From: Bacteroidales bacterium
Lineage (GTDB): Bacteria; Bacteroidota; Bacteroidia; Bacteroidales; F082
Direction: 5' to 3'
DNA length: 6,782 nt
Assembly (NCBI GenBank): GCA_017616675.1
Contig: JAFZXR010000056.1
Location: 1-6,782, forward strand
Below, piece by piece: positions 4,650 to 6,782 of the stretch (the stretch's first letter is position 1; each line of letters starts with the position of its first letter). A program made the translations under genes and the position numbers. Under the pieces are notes generated by a model. The model was not told the DNA's origin. It saw nothing but the letters and a program-made list of their open reading frames with translations, and searched no databases.

Positions 4650-6404
4650 AAAAACTGTATCGATCTCATTATCAATAAGTTGTAAAGCATTATTATTCCC
4701 TTTCAGCACTTCATCAACCAATTCGGTGAGTTTTTTATCAGTTTCGGGAGAAATCGCCGGGAATGGCAGTTCCAGGAGGTTTCCCTTGAGGATTTTAATC
4801 TCGCCGAAAAGCGATTTGTAAAGGAATTTGAACAGTTCACTGTTGAGGAAGGCAAGCACCGTTTTTATTGACATTCCAGGAATGCGCGGGATGAGGATGT
4901 TGGCGCTGTTGAGGAACAGACTTTTGCTGTCGTCGTAAGCAAAAACGAGGTTTTTCGAGATGAATTTATAGACTAATTTCTCATCGGCACGATATATTTC
5001 ATCTTTTGCAACCTGTTGATAATCAGTGCGTTTATATTTTATAAACTTACGAGGCCGCTTCAAAGTATAGGCTTCGATTTCCTTTCCGGTGTAAATAGGT
5101 TCCATTCCCCGGCCCCGCTTGCTTTGCACCTTATTTTTATTATCGCCCGTGATGACTCCCAAAGCCCAGATGCTGTCTTTCAAAGTGTATTTCTTTTTTG
5201 CAAGGATCTTTTGCACTTTTTCAAGGTCAGAATCGGATAACAGATTGAAATTCAGGTTGTTAGTGAGGTGAAATGCGTCTTTTGAAACGTGGCCATCGTC
5301 ATTTCGAGCGGAATGAAATGGAGTCGAGAAATCCTTGACAGTAATTACGTTTGAAGAAGATTTCTCCACTCCGCTACACTCCGTTTCGCTTCGGTTGAAA
5401 TGACGGGTACATTCAATATCAATATATTTCGTTTGTACTCCTGAAAACGTCCCAGGATATTTTGTAATCGACTGAATATCAGTGTTTTCAAGCAAGAATT
5501 TGCGGAAGTTGCGGTGGCATTTCACGTTTAAGATCGATTCAGGCAGCAGGAATCGGATTTTGCCGCCGTCTTCGAGCTGATTGAAGGCCTTTTCGAAGAA
5601 AAACGAGAAGCTTTCCTTGGTCGAAATCGGGTTGTTTTTCTCATCAAAAAGGACCGCGCCCCACGGAGGATTGCTGATGATGAAAGATGGGGCCTTAGGG
5701 TTCTTAGAGTTTTTAGAGACCTCAGGGTTCTTAGGGGATAAATAATCGCAGCAAACTATTTGAGGGTCAAAGACTTGCAAAGGATACTTCAACAAAAGGT
5801 TGAACTTCGCTATCATGACAGCTATCGGGTCGTTGTCGCATCCGAACACCTGCTCAGGTGAAGCCCCGTCGAGCGCCAACAGGAAGGCTCCACTGCCACA
5901 GCAAGGATCGAAGAAAGTCTGTCCTTTCGAGAAATCCAAACCCTTAGTCATGTTGCGAGCCACCTCCAGCGGAGTGTAATACGAGCCTTTGCGGTTTTTC
6001 TCACCCTCGATCAGAAAACACTGGTAAAGTAGACCGAGAAGGTCGAACTCATCGGAAGGAAGAGATTTTAAGGATAAGAAGGATAAGCGCTGCGCTGATA
6101 AGGAGGATAAGACTTTTTGGACATGTGACTTTTCGTAGATTCCGGCTTTTTTCAACAACTCCACGCCTACTGAAAAAAGCACGTCTTCAACTTTATATTT
6201 TTGCTCTTTGCAGAAAGTCACAAAGCGTTGAATATCAGCGACATTTTCTTTATTTGAGAAGTATTCGATGGGTAAAATCGTCTTCGTGGAAAGCTGTTTG
6301 TTGGCCCGCGACATCAACCTGCCGCTGCCGTCGGAATGCAGTCGCGCCCAATTGCGGCTTGTAGCCTCGGAAATCGTCGGTTTATTGATGTCGTTTTTCG
6401 TCAC
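4632..6404 (-). CDS. N6-adenine DNA methyltransferase (Eco57I/TaqI-like, solitary)
   Basis: A 590-residue class I S-adenosylmethionine-dependent methyltransferase acting on adenine N6 in DNA. Residues 10-48 (ISEATSRNWARLHSDG...RANKQLSTKTILPIEYF) look like a short helix-turn-helix-type module. A helical region (52-135) follows. The catalytic domain has motif X KGSYYTP (139-145), motif I FFDPCCGSGAF (164-174), an acidic motif II residue Asp190 (FGCDNDP), motif III around Asp220 (CCDYL), and motif IV NPPW (245-248), all intact and ordered X-I-II-III-IV. Residues about 385-590 form the target-recognition region, ending in a TaqI-like C-terminal part (NSANILIPRIPG, FLNSELFKFLYKSLFG, LLELPFP). The start is GTG (6402-6404); the next in-frame Met is residue 31, beyond the HTH-like segment. 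No nuclease motif or neighbouring restriction gene is visible, so it is an orphan methylase or part of a lost system. Three repeat-like stretches interrupt it in frame (residues 98-111, 223-238 and 334-370). Confidence 0.87.
   Translation of the reverse strand: MTKNDINKPTISEATSRNWARLHSDGSGRLMSRANKQLSTKTILPIEYFSNKENVADIQRFVTFCKEQKYKVEDVLFSVGVELLKKAGIYEKSHVQKVLSSLSAQRLSFLSLKSLPSDEFDLLGLLYQCFLIEGEKNRKGSYYTPLEVARNMTKGLDFSKGQTFFDPCCGSGAFLLALDGASPEQVFGCDNDPIAVMIAKFNLLLKYPLQVFDPQIVCCDYLSPKNPEVSKNSKNPKAPSFIISNPPWGAVLFDEKNNPISTKESFSFFFEKAFNQLEDGGKIRFLLPESILNVKCHRNFRKFLLENTDIQSITKYPGTFSGVQTKYIDIECTRHFNRSETECSGVEKSSSNVITVKDFSTPFHSARNDDGHVSKDAFHLTNNLNFNLLSDSDLEKVQKILAKKKYTLKDSIWALGVITGDNKNKVQSKRGRGMEPIYTGKEIEAYTLKRPRKFIKYKRTDYQQVAKDEIYRADEKLVYKFISKNLVFAYDDSKSLFLNSANILIPRIPGMSIKTVLAFLNSELFKFLYKSLFGEIKILKGNLLELPFPAISPETDKKLTELVDEVLKGNNNALQLIDNEIDTVFGINHP
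5297..5405. repeat. Palindromic interspersed-repeat-like element inside the methyltransferase gene
   Basis: The left arm (5297-5333) begins CGTCATTTCGAGCGGAAT and ends CGAGAAATC. The right arm (5359-5405), read on the minus strand, begins CGTCATTTCAACCGAAGC and ends GGAGAAATC. The arms align along their length, except that the right arm carries about ten extra bases (GTAGCGGAGT). A 25-base centre (5334-5358) separates them. The CGTCATTTCGA...GAGAAATC pattern resembles short palindromic repeats scattered through many Bacteroidota genomes (recalled, not searched). It stays in frame, encoding residues 334-370 including NRSETECSGVEKSS and FSTPFHSARNDD, which look unlike methyltransferase sequence. 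No target-site duplication is evident. Confidence 0.75.
5693..5738. repeat. Low-complexity TTAGGGTTC/TTAGAG tract inside the methyltransferase gene
   Basis: Units related to CTTAGGGTTCTTAGAG recur: TTAGGGTTC (5696), TTAGAG (5705), TTAGAG (5714), TCAGGGTTC (5722) and TTAGGGG (5731). The tract encodes SPKNPEVSKNSKNPKA (residues 223-238), a Lys/Asn/Pro/Ser-rich stretch with no role in the fold, placed between motif III (Asp220) and motif IV (NPPW). It keeps the frame and looks like a degenerate tandem repeat. Confidence 0.6.
6070..6111. repeat. Low-complexity GGATAAG tract inside the methyltransferase gene
   Basis: GGATAAG occurs at 6072, 6081 and 6105 with a variant TGATAAG at 6096. The middle holds a small palindrome AGCGC-T-GCGCT (6086-6096). 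It encodes LSSLSAQRLSFLSL (about residues 98-111), Leu/Ser-rich and in frame, between the N-terminal helices and motif X. Possibly a degenerate tandem repeat; it could also be a tolerated low-complexity linker. Confidence 0.5.
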
Positions 6405-6417
6405 AAAGATTTTTTTG

Positions 6418-6425
6418 CAAAAATA
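6418..6425 (-). promoter_or_regulatory. Possible -7 box of the methyltransferase promoter
   Basis: Minus-strand TATTTTTG matches TAnnTTTG perfectly. No TTG is present at the expected -33 distance; only TTTTTA (6445-6450) is there. Transcription would begin about 7-10 bases before the GTG start, so the mRNA would be nearly leaderless. It lies back to back with the pruA promoter, whose -33 box is 8 bases away. Confidence 0.45.
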
Positions 6426-6432
6426 TTAATTT

Positions 6433-6463
6433 TTGTGAATATTCTAAAAATTTTTTAACTTTG
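6433..6463 (+). promoter_or_regulatory. pruA: Bacteroidota-type promoter of pruA
   Basis: TAACTTTG (6456-6463) is a perfect -7 box, with TTG (6433-6435) 20 bases upstream as -33. Expected transcription start is near 6467-6470, leaving a leader of about 40 A/T-rich bases without a Shine-Dalgarno sequence before the ATG at 6508. Confidence 0.75.
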
Positions 6464-6507
6464 CAGCTTGATTTTAGAAAAATTACTAACCAACAAAAAA
6501 TTATAAC

Positions 6508-6782
6508 ATGAATAACGCATTATTTCAATTTGCACATCCTGCTAACGAGCCTGTGAAAGAATACAGACCGGGCAGCCCTGAGCGCCTCGCTTTGGAGAAA
6601 GAACTCAAGAAACAGTCGAAGGAAGTCGTGGAAATCCCAATCATCATTGGTGGTAAGGAAATTCGCACCGGCGACATGGGCGAAGTGGTTATGCCACACA
6701 ACCACAAGCATGTGATTGCAAAATACCATAAAGTAGGCGAAAAAGAGGTCAACATGGCTATCGAAGCCGCTCTGAAGGCCAA
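6508..6782 (+). CDS. pruA: Delta-1-pyrroline-5-carboxylate dehydrogenase (L-glutamate gamma-semialdehyde dehydrogenase), N-terminal part
   Basis: The frame opens at ATG 6508 and leaves the window after 91 codons; full-length enzymes of this type have about 540 residues. The visible N-terminus follows the pattern of the stand-alone P5C dehydrogenases (ALDH4 group): NEPVKEYRPGSPERLALEKEL (13-33), EIPIIIGGKEIRTG (42-55), MPHNHKHVIAKYHK (62-75), and the start of the first aldehyde-dehydrogenase helix VNMAIEAALKA (81-91). The enzyme oxidises glutamate gamma-semialdehyde to glutamate with NAD+, the second step of proline breakdown and a step of arginine/ornithine breakdown. The PGSPER segment near the N-terminus distinguishes it from generic aldehyde dehydrogenases. 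Catalytic Cys and Glu lie outside the window. No proline dehydrogenase domain precedes it, so it is not a PutA fusion at this end. Confidence 0.9.
   Translation, partial: MNNALFQFAHPANEPVKEYRPGSPERLALEKELKKQSKEVVEIPIIIGGKEIRTGDMGEVVMPHNHKHVIAKYHKVGEKEVNMAIEAALKA

Noticed and set aside
4871..4883. CATTCCAGGAATG palindrome as an operator site
   Set aside because: It is inside the coding sequence of the methyltransferase target-recognition region, has no second copy, and is short enough to be chance.
6520..6782. Minus-strand open frames across the pruA start
   Set aside because: They oppose the well-recognised N-terminus of P5C dehydrogenase and encode nothing recognisable.

Overview
The window looks like chromosomal DNA of a member of the Bacteroidota, probably Bacteroidales. 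Three of the promoters carry perfect matches to the Bacteroidota -7 box (TAnnTTTG) with a TTG-type -33 box 19 to 21 bases upstream. The starts lack Shine-Dalgarno sequences and sit behind A/T-rich leaders. The gene families present (WbqC-like protein, bacterial deoxyhypusine-synthase-like protein, 7TM-HD phosphodiesterase, SH3-NlpC/P60 peptidase) also fit that phylum. No tRNA, rRNA, CRISPR array, transposase or integrase was seen, and no gap between genes exceeds 300 bases.

Left part (1-3752), all on the minus strand. Reading in the direction of transcription, a 7TM-HD phosphodiesterase of the PgpH type comes first. A thioredoxin-fold lipoprotein follows 30 bases later. A WbqC-like protein then starts at a GTG that overlaps the thioredoxin stop by 8 bases. 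These three look like one transcription unit. After an 80-base gap holding its own strong promoter comes the N-terminal part of a deoxyhypusine-synthase-like protein, cut by the window edge.

Centre (3753-4631). A compact promoter region separates pgpH from a plus-strand SH3-NlpC/P60 peptidase without a signal peptide, probably a cytoplasmic murein-peptide recycling enzyme. It converges on a DNA methyltransferase gene across a 75-base gap made almost entirely of short TTAAGGG/TTAATGG repeats and inverted repeats.

Right part (4632-6782). A solitary N6-adenine DNA methyltransferase (minus strand, GTG start) has a helix-turn-helix-like N-terminus and a C-terminal target-recognition region. Its promoter lies back to back with that of pruA, delta-1-pyrroline-5-carboxylate dehydrogenase, of which only the first 91 codons are present.

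The most unusual feature is that the methyltransferase gene carries three different repeat-like inserts, all in frame and all outside the catalytic motifs. One is a 109-base imperfect palindrome resembling interspersed repeats of Bacteroidota genomes; the other two are short low-complexity tracts. A fourth repeat tract runs over its stop codon. The other genes show nothing comparable. No clearly new multi-gene system is visible; most of the window is ordinary core metabolism and envelope biology.
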